Of a stretch of 64,000 nt of DNA, positions 40,672 through 48,527 are shown in pieces (the first letter of the stretch is position 1; each line of letters starts with the position of its first letter). Position numbers and translations under genes: made by a program. Below the pieces are notes generated by a model, which did not search any database, was not told the DNA's origin, and saw only the letters and a program-made list of their open reading frames with translations. The stretch covers positions 186,001 through 250,000 of the forward strand of contig WYCU01000004.1 in the NCBI GenBank assembly GCA_016617495.1. The letters run 5' to 3'. Origin of the DNA: Azonexaceae bacterium s22 (lineage in GTDB: Bacteria > Pseudomonadota > Gammaproteobacteria > Burkholderiales > Rhodocyclaceae).

Positions 40672-41423
40672 TCGAACTCGGCGTCAATATCGACCACATT
40701 GCTACGCTGCGCCAAGCGCGACGCACCTATGAGCCCGATCCGTTGTGGGGGGCCGTCGAAGCCCATCTGGGCGGCGCCGATGGCATTACCGTGCACCTGC
40801 GCGAGGATCGCCGTCACATCCAGGACGATGACGTTCGCCGTTTGCGCGACACGACCCAAATCAAATTGAATCTCGAGATGGCGGCGACGGATGAAATGGT
40901 CGGTATCGCTTGTCGAATCAAACCTGAAATGGCCATGCTCGTGCCAGAGGGGCGCCACGAAATTACGACCGAAGGCGGCCTGGATATCGTGGCTCAGGAA
41001 TCCAGGCTCAAGGGCGTCATCGCTCGTCTCGCCGAGGCCGGCATCATGACCAGCGTATTTATCGATGCGGATCTTGCTCAAGTCGAAGCTGCTGCGCGTA
41101 TCGGTGCCAGCGTTTGCGAAATTCACACTGGACCCTATGCCCACGCATTTCATGCACAAGGGCGTGATCGTGAGGCGCCTGCCGTACGTTCCGAGTTGGA
41201 AAAAGTGGCCTTGGCGGGAAAGGCCATTCAACAACTCGGGATGCGCTTCAATGCAGGGCACGCATTGAACTACTACAATGTCCAGCCCATTGCGGCACTC
41301 CCCGGTGTTCGTGAACTTCACATTGGCCATGCCATCGTCAGCCGCGCAGTGTTTGTCGGTTTGCAGGAGGCTGTGCGCGAAATGAAACGCTTGATGGTCT
41401 TGGGCTGCGGGCGCGACGCATGA
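40668..41423 (+). CDS. pdxJ: Pyridoxine 5'-phosphate synthase
   Basis: 251-residue TIM-barrel enzyme joining 1-deoxyxylulose-5-phosphate and 3-amino-2-oxopropyl phosphate to make PNP, the last ring-forming step of vitamin B6 synthesis. Visible motifs are LGVNIDHIATLRQARR at the start, GITVHLREDRRHI, and ELHIGHAIVSRAVFVG. It overlaps both recO and acpS by 4 bp. Confidence 0.97.
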   Translation: MIELGVNIDHIATLRQARRTYEPDPLWGAVEAHLGGADGITVHLREDRRHIQDDDVRRLRDTTQIKLNLEMAATDEMVGIACRIKPEMAMLVPEGRHEITTEGGLDIVAQESRLKGVIARLAEAGIMTSVFIDADLAQVEAAARIGASVCEIHTGPYAHAFHAQGRDREAPAVRSELEKVALAGKAIQQLGMRFNAGHALNYYNVQPIAALPGVRELHIGHAIVSRAVFVGLQEAVREMKRLMVLGCGRDA

Positions 41424-41797
41424 TCTACGGCGTTGGCACCGATATTGTTTCGGTCGAACGCCTTTCCCGGCTGTGGGAAAAGCACGGCGTATATGCGCTA
41501 AAGCGGCTGCTGGCCGAAGAGGAACTTGCCGAGTTTGCTTTGGTCGCGGATAAAGGACGTTTTTTGGCCAAGCGTTTCGCTGCCAAAGAGGCGTTGGGCA
41601 AGGCCTTGGGTACCGGCATACGTGCGCCGGCGCTAATGACCGCAATGGCTGTCCGGCACGATGCATTGGGTAAGCCAGAATTCATTTGTCGCGGTGAACT
41701 TGCCGAAATGGTCAAAAATCAAAAGTTAAAAATTCACTTGTCGATTAGCGACGAGCAAACCTACGCCGTCGCTTTTGTCGTTCTGGAGCAAGCATGA
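41420..41797 (+). CDS. acpS: Holo-ACP synthase
   Basis: 125 residues. It transfers 4'-phosphopantetheine from CoA to Ser37 of the acyl carrier protein encoded at 28899. The signatures are GVGTDIVSVERL and KRFAAKEALGKALGTG, with the metal-binding aspartate and glutamate. Coupled by 4-bp overlaps to pdxJ and nagZ. Confidence 0.96.
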   Translation: MIYGVGTDIVSVERLSRLWEKHGVYALKRLLAEEELAEFALVADKGRFLAKRFAAKEALGKALGTGIRAPALMTAMAVRHDALGKPEFICRGELAEMVKNQKLKIHLSISDEQTYAVAFVVLEQA

Positions 41798-42810
41798 AAT
41801 CCTTGCCGCTTGGACCGCTGATGATCGATATTGCCGGCACAGGGTTGGCGGACATTGATCGGGAGCGATTGTGTCACCCGCTGGTGGGTGGCGTGATCCT
41901 GTTTTCCAGAAATTATTCCGATCCGGACCAACTTGCGGCGCTGACTGCGGAAATTCATGCCTTGCGCAACCCACCGTTGTTGATTGCTGTCGATCACGAA
42001 GGGGGCAGGGTGCAGCGCTTTCGTGAGGGATTCACACGTTTGCCCCCCATGGCCGCTTTGGGGCGACTCTGGAATCAAGATCCAGAAGCAGCGCTGTCAT
42101 CGGCCCATGCCGTGGGCTATGTACTTGCAGCCGAATTGCGGGCTTGTGGTGTCGATTACTCGTTCACCCCAGTGCTTGATCTCGATTATGGCCCCTCTCG
42201 CGTTATCGGCGATCGTGCATTTCATCGGGATCCCAAGGTGGTTACGGCGCTGGCCAACGCGCTTGTCAGCGGTTTGCGCGATGCAGGCATGGCCTCTTGC
42301 GGAAAGCATTTCCCCGGCCATGGCTATGTCATTCCAGACTCACACGTCGAACTTCCGATTGATTCGCGCCCGCTCGAAGCACTGCAAGAGGATTTGATGC
42401 CCTATCGCGGCTTGGCACTTGACGCCGTAATGGCGGCACATGTCATCTATGAATGTTTCGATTGCAATACAGCGGTATTTTCAAATAAATGGATCAATTA
42501 TTTGAGAAACGACATTAAATATAACGGTGCGGTTTTCACCGACGATCTCTCCATGGCAGGGGCAGGCATCGTCGGTGATATGGTCTGTCGGGTTGAAACG
42601 GCTTACCGCGCTGGGTGCGACATGCTATTGGTTTGCAATGCACCGGAGGCTGTTGGTGCGGTCTTGACGCGTTGGCACCCGGAGATTGATGCAAACCGTG
42701 TGGCGCGAATTGCAGCCTTGTTTCCAAAGCCATTTCCGTATGGCTTGGCCGAGCTCAGAGCGACGGAGGCGTTCGCCAACGCGGTCGGATCGATTTCGAC
42801 CCTGCAATAG
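41794..42810 (+). CDS. nagZ: Beta-N-acetylhexosaminidase NagZ
   Basis: 338-residue glycoside hydrolase family 3 enzyme that removes GlcNAc from anhydro-muropeptides during cytoplasmic peptidoglycan recycling. The motif SCGKHFPGHGYVIPDSH carries the catalytic histidine loop and VFTDDLSMAGA the nucleophile aspartate. No signal peptide, as expected. Last gene of the lepA-nagZ run; a strong terminator follows directly. Confidence 0.95.
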   Translation: MKSLPLGPLMIDIAGTGLADIDRERLCHPLVGGVILFSRNYSDPDQLAALTAEIHALRNPPLLIAVDHEGGRVQRFREGFTRLPPMAALGRLWNQDPEAALSSAHAVGYVLAAELRACGVDYSFTPVLDLDYGPSRVIGDRAFHRDPKVVTALANALVSGLRDAGMASCGKHFPGHGYVIPDSHVELPIDSRPLEALQEDLMPYRGLALDAVMAAHVIYECFDCNTAVFSNKWINYLRNDIKYNGAVFTDDLSMAGAGIVGDMVCRVETAYRAGCDMLLVCNAPEAVGAVLTRWHPEIDANRVARIAALFPKPFPYGLAELRATEAFANAVGSISTLQ

Positions 42811-42840
42811 AAAATGGCAGCCTTCAGGCTGCCATTTTTT
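42811..42840. terminator. Bidirectional terminator nagZ/efp
   Basis: AAAATGGCAGCC and GGCTGCCATTTT form a perfect 12-bp stem around TTCA with T-tracts in both directions. It serves the convergent nagZ and efp genes. Confidence 0.92.
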
Positions 42841-42855
42841 CGGTCAATCAACAGC

Positions 42856-43413
42856 TTACTTGACGCGGTTGCGGTACTCGTCAGTGCGGGTGTCGATTTC
42901 GATTTTGTCGCCGATATTCACGAAGGCCGGGACGGGCAGTTCAAAACCCGTTGCCAGCTTGGCGGGTTTCATGACCTTGCCAGAAGTATCGCCCTTGACC
43001 GCGGGTTCCGTGTAGATGACTTCACGAACGAGGCTGGTCGGCAGTTCGACGGAGATTGCCTTGCCGTTGTAGAAAACGACTTCACAAGGCATGCCATCTT
43101 CCAGATATTTCAGTGCGTCGACCATATTCTCGGACTCAACTTCGAACTGGTTGTACTCGGCATCCATGAAAACGTACATCGGGTCGGCGAAGTAGGAATA
43201 GGTGACTTCCTTCTTTTCAAGAACGATTTGCTCGAACTTGTCGTCGGCCTTATAAACCGCTTCCGAGGCAGCGCCAGTCAGCAGGTTCTTGAGCTTCATT
43301 TTTACGACGGCTGCGTTGCGGCCGGACTTGTTGTATTCGGTCTTCTGGACGACGAGCGGGTCGGCGCCGACCATAATGACGTTACCGGAGCGGAGTTCCT
43401 GAGCGGTCTTCAT
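42856..43413 (-). CDS. efp: Elongation factor P, arginine type
   Basis: 185 residues. It enters stalled ribosomes at polyproline stretches. The loop tip is [11 protein letters not shown] with Arg32 instead of the lysine of E. coli, the residue that is rhamnosylated by EarP in Neisseria, Pseudomonas and Shewanella. The earP gene lies 30 bp upstream on the same strand, so enzyme and substrate are made together. Confidence 0.97.
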   Translation of the reverse strand: MKTAQELRSGNVIMVGADPLVVQKTEYNKSGRNAAVVKMKLKNLLTGAASEAVYKADDKFEQIVLEKKEVTYSYFADPMYVFMDAEYNQFEVESENMVDALKYLEDGMPCEVVFYNGKAISVELPTSLVREVIYTEPAVKGDTSGKVMKPAKLATGFELPVPAFVNIGDKIEIDTRTDEYRNRVK

Positions 43414-43443
43414 AGGGATTCTCGAAAGCTAAAAAGAAAAACG

Positions 43444-44550
43444 TTAAATTATACCCTTGCTTTGGCAGAAATTGACGAGACGTGTCGCCAGGTCCGTTTG
43501 CAGCAACAGCTTGGATAGGCGAGCATAGTGGTGCGCTTCGATTGCTTCACGGCACGCAAAAAATGCCTGCAGGGGGGCCGGGTTGAGGCTTCCTTTGTTC
43601 CAGGCGCGAAAAGCCTCAGCAATCACTGTTTTCGTTTCCTGGTTTGTTGGTACATCGAGGTACCAGTCCAGAAAGGCTTCGAGTTTCTCCAGGTGAGCAT
43701 CCTGTTCCTGGAGATAAGCCTGCCAGATGAATGGGCGGCCAGCCCAGAGGGCGCGAATCAAGGAGTCTTCGCCCCGAACAAAATTGATGGCACAGCGCCG
43801 CAAAAGCGCGTCGTAACCATCCTGAGGCAGGAATTCAAAGGCGGAGATCGAAAGATTGCCCGTTGCCCAAGGCGGTTCGCCGGGCATCAGGGCGCGTATT
43901 GCGGCTAACGGTTTGCCTTGAGCCACAAGCAAATTCACGGGCTCCGCGTGCTTCGAAAGTACCTCGACCAATGGGCTCACCGGGGCGGTTTCGTAGCAAA
44001 ACAAGCTGACGCTCAGGTTTTTGGTCCCAGTTGAAATTTGAGTAATCGGCGGCATGCCGAGGTGCTTGGTTGCAAAAGGTTCGCGTAGAAGCCCACCGCT
44101 TTGTTCCGAATAGCCTGGGAAGAAGAAGTATTTGCGCAAGGGGAGGGACGGGTGTGGCGAGGCTAGTCCGTGCCAATCCTCCGCCCAGAGTTCAGCGGTG
44201 AGGTATTCGAGATTGATCCAACATGGCGTCGGTGCTTTGCAACTCATGGCACGGAGGTAATTTTCGGGAAGTTCGCAAGCAAACGCCTCAATCACGACAT
44301 CGGCGACTTCGACTTCAGGAAAAGCAGCTTCCCAGAGGCGCACCTCGACGCCGCAAAGGCGTTGATGGGCACATTCAGGGGCGATCGTTGGCTCAAGTTG
44401 TGCGAGGGCCCTGATGTCATCAATCCATAAACGGACGCCCTTTCCAAACTCGGTAGCCAGTTGGCGTGCGAGCCGCCAGCAAACGCCAGCGTCCCCGAAG
44501 TTGTCGACGACGCGACAGAAAATGTCCCAATGTTGCAGCATGGACGTCAT
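43444..44550 (-). CDS. earP: EF-P arginine rhamnosyltransferase EarP
   Basis: 368 residues from the ATG at 44550 (365 from the ATG at 44541); further upstream extension would cross the divergent udg start. The N-terminus WDIFCRVVDNFGDAGVCWRLARQLA with its NFGD motif and the C-terminal NFVRGEDSLIRALWAGRPFIWQ are diagnostic of the DUF2331/EarP family, an inverting GT-B enzyme using dTDP-rhamnose. It modifies Arg32 of the neighbouring EF-P. The dTDP-rhamnose genes are outside this window. Confidence 0.95.
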   Translation of the reverse strand: MTSMLQHWDIFCRVVDNFGDAGVCWRLARQLATEFGKGVRLWIDDIRALAQLEPTIAPECAHQRLCGVEVRLWEAAFPEVEVADVVIEAFACELPENYLRAMSCKAPTPCWINLEYLTAELWAEDWHGLASPHPSLPLRKYFFFPGYSEQSGGLLREPFATKHLGMPPITQISTGTKNLSVSLFCYETAPVSPLVEVLSKHAEPVNLLVAQGKPLAAIRALMPGEPPWATGNLSISAFEFLPQDGYDALLRRCAINFVRGEDSLIRALWAGRPFIWQAYLQEQDAHLEKLEAFLDWYLDVPTNQETKTVIAEAFRAWNKGSLNPAPLQAFFACREAIEAHHYARLSKLLLQTDLATRLVNFCQSKGII

Positions 44551-44565
44551 GCTAACATCCAACGC

Positions 44566-45240
44566 ATGTCGATGTTTTCCGATCCGCTTCATTGCCAAGC
44601 CTGTGTCCGCCTTGCCGACCATTTGGCGCAATTGCGTGTGCGCCACCCGGAGTGGCATGCCCGTCCGGTCCCTTCTTTCGGTTCCTTGGATAGCGAATTT
44701 CTCGTCTTGGGGCTCGCACCAGGAGAAAAGGGGGCAAATCGTACGGGGCGTCCGTTTTCTGGCGATGTCGCCGGCGAATTGCTGTACCCGGCCTTAAGGA
44801 AATTCGGTTTTGCCTCGCTTGATAAGCCGCTGGATGAAGAGGGCAACGCGGCATCGGGGATGGTATTAAGTAACTGCAGAATTACAAATGCCGTGCGTTG
44901 CTTGCCACCGGAAAACAAACCGACAGGTGCAGAAATTCGCGCGTGTAACACACACCTTTGCGCTGAATTGGCGGCGATGCCCAACTTGAAAGTCGTTCTT
45001 GCACTGGGAACGATTGCGCATCAGGCGCTGCTTCGTGCTCGGGGCCTTCGTCCATCCCGATACGCGTTTGGCCATGATGTGGCCCATTCACTGCCGGGAG
45101 GACTGTTGCTTGTCGATAGTTATCACTGCAGCGGTTACAACTGGCGCACGGGACGATTGTCGCGAGACAGTTTTGAGGCTGTGTTCGAACGTGTCCACAA
45201 TGCCTTGACCGGGACCGGTTCCGACCAGATCGCGCAGTGA
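44566..45240 (+). CDS. Iron-sulfur uracil-DNA glycosylase, family-5-like
   Basis: 224 residues from the ATG at 44566. The 4Fe-4S ligands are Cys10 and Cys13 (HCQAC) with two later cysteines (RCLPP and RACNTH, 14 residues apart). The active-site loop GLAPGEKGANRTGRPFSGD resembles family 5 (UDGb) rather than family 4, lacking the polar activating residue typical of other families. The C-terminal loop is SYHCSGYNWRTGRL, where the HPS of most relatives is changed to HCS. Such enzymes remove uracil, hypoxanthine or ethenocytosine. Divergent from earP by only 15 bp, and it overlaps uvrC by 4 bp. Confidence 0.88.
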   Translation: MSMFSDPLHCQACVRLADHLAQLRVRHPEWHARPVPSFGSLDSEFLVLGLAPGEKGANRTGRPFSGDVAGELLYPALRKFGFASLDKPLDEEGNAASGMVLSNCRITNAVRCLPPENKPTGAEIRACNTHLCAELAAMPNLKVVLALGTIAHQALLRARGLRPSRYAFGHDVAHSLPGGLLLVDSYHCSGYNWRTGRLSRDSFEAVFERVHNALTGTGSDQIAQ

Positions 45241-47054
45241 GCTTCGACTACCGTGAATTTCTCGCAACGCTGACTGAGCTTCCCGGTGTTTATCGCATGC
45301 TGGGAGGGGGCGGTTCGGTCCTCTATGTCGGCAAGGCCAAAAATCTAAAAAAGCGGGTTGCTTCCTACTTTAGGGAGAATTTGACCAGTCCACGCATTGC
45401 GTTGATGGTCAGTCAGATTGCAGCCATTCAGGTCACTGCAACACGCACCGAAGCGGAGGCCTTGCTCCTAGAAAACAACCTGATCAAGTCGCTTTGTCCG
45501 CGCTATAACATCCTCTTTCGGGACGACAAGTCGTACCCCTATATTTCTTTGGGGAAGGAGCGTTATCCAAGGCTTGGATTTTTTCGGGGCAATCCGGACC
45601 GCAGTGCCGAATATTTCGGGCCCTATCCATCGTCGTGGGCAGTGCGTGACAGCATCCACTTGCTGCAGAAGATGTTTCGCTTGAGAACCTGTGAGGAATC
45701 GGTTTTCTCCAATCGTTCTCGACCTTGTTTGCTGTATCAGATCAAGCGTTGTAGTGGCCCATGTGTTGAAGCCATCAGCAAGACTGATTACGCCAAGGAC
45801 GTACAGTATGCGGCAATGTTCTTGGCTGGGCGTCAATCCGAAGTCATTGGTAGACTTACCGAAGCAATGGATGAGGCAGCCCAAAATCTGGCATTTGAAC
45901 AAGCTGCCATGTTGAGAGACAAAATTCAGTCTCTACGACAGGTTCAGGAAAGGCAATACGTATCCAGCAGCAAGGGTGAGGATGTCGATATCGTGGTTGG
46001 GGTCAAGGAAAGCGGTCTGGTTTGCGTCAACCTGGCGATGGTCAGGGGAGGGCGCCACCTTGGCGATCGAGCGCAGTTTCCGGTTAATGCGGAGGAAATC
46101 CCGCTGGATGACGTCATTGATGCGTTTGTTCGTCAGCATTACGCCATCCATCCCGTACCGGCACGACTCCTCCTGTCGCCGATGCTTGCTGAAGAGGATG
46201 GCCGAATTGCCATCAGTGAGGTGATTGCCAGTTTGGCAGCTCGGCCCGTTCCTGTTTCCGAGCCCAAGACCACACTGCACCGCGCGTGGGTGGATATGGC
46301 TTTGCAAAATGCCCGCTTGGCGATTGCTTCCCGCAAACAGACGGCAGGACAACAGGAACTACGTCTGGCCGCGTTACGAGAAAAGCTGGCGTTCTCTGAC
46401 CCGATCGAACGCATTGAGTGCTTTGACATCAGCCACACTCAGGGTGAGGCTACGGTGGCATCGTGTGTCGTATACCACGGTAATGGCATGCGCAAATCCG
46501 ACTATCGGCGCTTCAATATCTCCGGAATTGTTCCAGGGGATGACTATGCGGCGATTCGCCAGGCGGTATATCGCAGGTATGAGCGCTTGGCAAATAGTGA
46601 AGATGGTATCAGACCGGATATTGTATTGATTGACGGTGGCCGAGGACAATTGAATGCAGCCCAAGAGGCCTTGAATGAGTTGGGTTTGCAAGAGCTGTCC
46701 ATTATTGGTGTAGCCAAAGGCGAAGCCAGAAAACCTGGCCTGGAAACGTTGATTTTTCCCGGGGAAGGGAAATCATTACAATTGGCGCCAGACAGTCCGG
46801 CCTTGCATTTGATTCAAGAAATTCGCGACGAGGCACACCGCTTTGCGATTACCGGTCACCGGGCCAAGCGGGCCAAGGCACGTAATACATCGCGCCTTGA
46901 GTCGCTACCGGGCATTGGGCCGGCTAGACGCAAGGCATTGGTTGCTCGATTTGGCGGATTGCCTGGCGTGCTCCAGGCCACGGTCGAACAATTGGCGGAA
47001 GTTCCAGGAATAAGCAAGGCGCAAGCCGAAAAAATTTATGCAGCACTACATTGA
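45237..47054 (+). CDS. uvrC: Excinuclease ABC subunit C (UvrC)
   Basis: 605 residues from a GTG start that overlaps the udg stop. It makes both incisions in nucleotide excision repair together with UvrB (14355). Domains in order: GIY-YIG nuclease (LPGVYRMLGGGGSVLYVGKAKNLKKR, ~14-95), a UVR helix (~200-235), the RNase-H-like nuclease with ECFDISHTQGE and LIDGGRGQLNAA, and tandem helix-hairpin-helix motifs at the end (LPGIGPARRKAL, VPGISKAQAEKIY). Confidence 0.96.
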   Translation: MSFDYREFLATLTELPGVYRMLGGGGSVLYVGKAKNLKKRVASYFRENLTSPRIALMVSQIAAIQVTATRTEAEALLLENNLIKSLCPRYNILFRDDKSYPYISLGKERYPRLGFFRGNPDRSAEYFGPYPSSWAVRDSIHLLQKMFRLRTCEESVFSNRSRPCLLYQIKRCSGPCVEAISKTDYAKDVQYAAMFLAGRQSEVIGRLTEAMDEAAQNLAFEQAAMLRDKIQSLRQVQERQYVSSSKGEDVDIVVGVKESGLVCVNLAMVRGGRHLGDRAQFPVNAEEIPLDDVIDAFVRQHYAIHPVPARLLLSPMLAEEDGRIAISEVIASLAARPVPVSEPKTTLHRAWVDMALQNARLAIASRKQTAGQQELRLAALREKLAFSDPIERIECFDISHTQGEATVASCVVYHGNGMRKSDYRRFNISGIVPGDDYAAIRQAVYRRYERLANSEDGIRPDIVLIDGGRGQLNAAQEALNELGLQELSIIGVAKGEARKPGLETLIFPGEGKSLQLAPDSPALHLIQEIRDEAHRFAITGHRAKRAKARNTSRLESLPGIGPARRKALVARFGGLPGVLQATVEQLAEVPGISKAQAEKIYAALH

Positions 47055-47059
47055 TCGTC

Positions 47060-47638
47060 ATGCCATTTAATTTGCCCATTCTGCTGACCTGGTTACGCAT
47101 TCTCGCCATTCCGCTGCTCATCGCGGTGTACTACCTCCCAACGGCCTGGCTAACCGATGATGAGCGTAATTTTGCAGCTACAGCAATCTTTGCTGCAGCC
47201 GCATTGACCGATTGGGCTGATGGCTATCTCGCTCGCCGATTAAATCAAACCTCTGCCTTCGGTGCGTTTCTTGATCCGGTCGCGGACAAATTGATGGTTG
47301 CGGCAGCGTTAATCGTTCTTGTTCAGCTCGGACGTGTCGATGCGATCATTGCCGCGATCATCATTGGGCGGGAAATCACGATTTCGGCATTGAGAGAATG
47401 GATGGCAACCATCGGCGCGAGTAAAAGTGTTGCCGTATCAATGCTCGGGAAAATCAAGACCACCGCCCAGATGCTGGCCATACCCCTCCTTTTGCTGCAC
47501 GGCACTTTGGCCGGATTTCAAATGAATTACATTGGCACTTGGCTGATTTGGTTAGCCGCATTGCTGACACTCTGGTCGATGGGGTATTACATGCGCATGG
47601 CCTGGCCGGAAATCGTTCGAAGGCAGCTGGATCGCTAG
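47060..47638 (+). CDS. pgsA: Phosphatidylglycerophosphate synthase
   Basis: 192 residues from the ATG at 47060; a TTG at 47051 that overlaps uvrC by 4 bp is the alternative. It transfers phosphatidyl from CDP-diacylglycerol to glycerol-3-phosphate. The CDP-alcohol phosphotransferase motif is DWADGYLARR...GAFLDPVADK, and several membrane helices are evident. The uvrC-pgsA-tRNA order is conserved with E. coli. Confidence 0.94.
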   Translation: MPFNLPILLTWLRILAIPLLIAVYYLPTAWLTDDERNFAATAIFAAAALTDWADGYLARRLNQTSAFGAFLDPVADKLMVAAALIVLVQLGRVDAIIAAIIIGREITISALREWMATIGASKSVAVSMLGKIKTTAQMLAIPLLLLHGTLAGFQMNYIGTWLIWLAALLTLWSMGYYMRMAWPEIVRRQLDR

Positions 47639-47650
47639 GCTACATCAGTG

Positions 47651-47678
47651 TTGACATATCCTGCGTGTGCCCTATAAT
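47651..47678 (+). promoter_or_regulatory. Consensus sigma-70 promoter of the tRNA cluster
   Basis: TTGACA (47651-47656) and TATAAT (47673-47678) are both perfect consensus, spaced 16 bp, followed by a GC-rich discriminator (GCCGGC) that suggests stringent control. It lies 17 bp upstream of the first tRNA-Gly. Confidence 0.93.
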
Positions 47679-47694
47679 GCCGGCTCTGTTCAGC

Positions 47695-47770
47695 GCGGCA
47701 GTAGCTCAGTTGGTAGAGCGCAACCTTGCCAAGGTTGAGGTCGAGAGTTCGAGACTCTTCTGCCGCTCCA
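47695..47770 (+). tRNA. tRNA-Gly (anticodon GCC), copy 1
   Basis: 76 nt including encoded CCA. The acceptor stem GCGGCAG pairs with CTGCCGC, the anticodon loop is CTTGCCAAG-centred with GCC, and the T-arm has GTTCGAGAC. Identical to copy 2 at 47911. Confidence 0.97.
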
Positions 47771-47829
47771 GATTAATTTTGAGAAGATTCGTCTTCTCAT
47801 TGCGGTGCATAAACGTAAGTTTTCGGCAC

Positions 47830-47903
47830 GGCGCGATAGCAAAGCGGTTATGCACCGGATTGCAAATCCGTGTAGGTCGGTTCGACTCCGGCTCGCGCCT
47901 CCA
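47830..47903 (+). tRNA. tRNA-Cys (anticodon GCA)
   Basis: 74 nt with encoded CCA. The acceptor stem GGCGCGA pairs with TCGCGCC, and the anticodon loop TTGCAAA contains GCA. It lies between the two tRNA-Gly copies. Confidence 0.97.
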
Positions 47904-47910
47904 AGAATTT

Positions 47911-47986
47911 GCGGCAGTAGCTCAGTTGGTAGAGCGCAACCTTGCCAAGGTTGAGGTCGAGAGTTCGAGACTCTTCTGCCGCTCCA
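47911..47986 (+). tRNA. tRNA-Gly (anticodon GCC), copy 2
   Basis: 76 nt, base-for-base identical to the tRNA-Gly at 47695 over its whole length, including CCA. The flanks differ, so this looks like a tRNA-sized duplication within the operon. Confidence 0.97.
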
Positions 47987-47990
47987 AAAC

Positions 47991-48022
47991 AAAGGGAAAG
48001 CGTACTTCGCTTTCCCTTTTTT
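47991..48022 (+). terminator. Terminator inside the tRNA cluster
   Basis: AAAGGGAAAGCG and CGCTTTCCCTTT form a perfect 12-bp stem with a 5-nt loop, followed by TTT. It lies between tRNA-Gly copy 2 and tRNA-Leu, so the leucine tRNA needs read-through or its own promoter. Confidence 0.85.
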
Positions 48023-48051
48023 GCATCCAGCATGTTTAACGTGACATGCGT

Positions 48052-48136
48052 GCCCGGGTGATGAAACTGGTAGACATACCGGACTTAAAATCCGGAGCTG
48101 AAAGGCGTACGGGTTCGATTCCCGTCCCGGGCACCA
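48052..48136 (+). tRNA. tRNA-Leu (anticodon TAA)
   Basis: 85 nt with the long variable arm of class II tRNAs and encoded CCA. The acceptor stem GCCCGGG pairs with CCCGGGC, and the anticodon loop CTTAAAA carries TAA. Corresponds to E. coli leuZ by position. Confidence 0.96.
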
Positions 48137-48154
48137 ATTCTCAAGAAAGCACCA

Positions 48155-48508
48155 ATGATCGTCTTTGATCTCTGCTGCGATCGTTCACACCGCTTTGAGG
48201 GGTGGTTCAAAGATCAACTGGATTTTGAGACGCAAAATGCTAGCAGCCTCATTTCGTGTCCGACATGTGGCAGCGGCAAAGTGCGTCGTTTGCCATCGGC
48301 GATTAATTTTGTCCACGGAAGGGCCGAGGGTAGAGACGATATCGGCGAGAGATCATCGTCGCTTGTTGCTGCCGCCAACAAAACCTCTGTAGCGGCTCTC
48401 CAGAGCGAAGTTAAAGCCGTGTATCGCCACGTCTATCAACGGATCGTGGAGCGATCGGAAGATGTCGGCCCAGTTTTCGCAGAGGAGAGGGTCGGCCGGG
48501 AATCATGA
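48155..48508 (+). CDS. DUF1178 family protein
   Basis: 117 residues. The N-terminus MIVFDLCCDRSHRFEGWF and the CPTCGS zinc-knuckle-like motif followed by VRRLPSAI identify the DUF1178 family, usually around 140-150 residues; this one is short, lacking part of the middle. Function unknown. It is likely the last conserved core gene before the accessory region. No terminator is evident between it and the convergent kfrA-like gene. Confidence 0.85.
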   Translation: MIVFDLCCDRSHRFEGWFKDQLDFETQNASSLISCPTCGSGKVRRLPSAINFVHGRAEGRDDIGERSSSLVAAANKTSVAALQSEVKAVYRHVYQRIVERSEDVGPVFAEERVGRES

Positions 48509-48527
48509 AAAATTCCCCGAAAACTGC

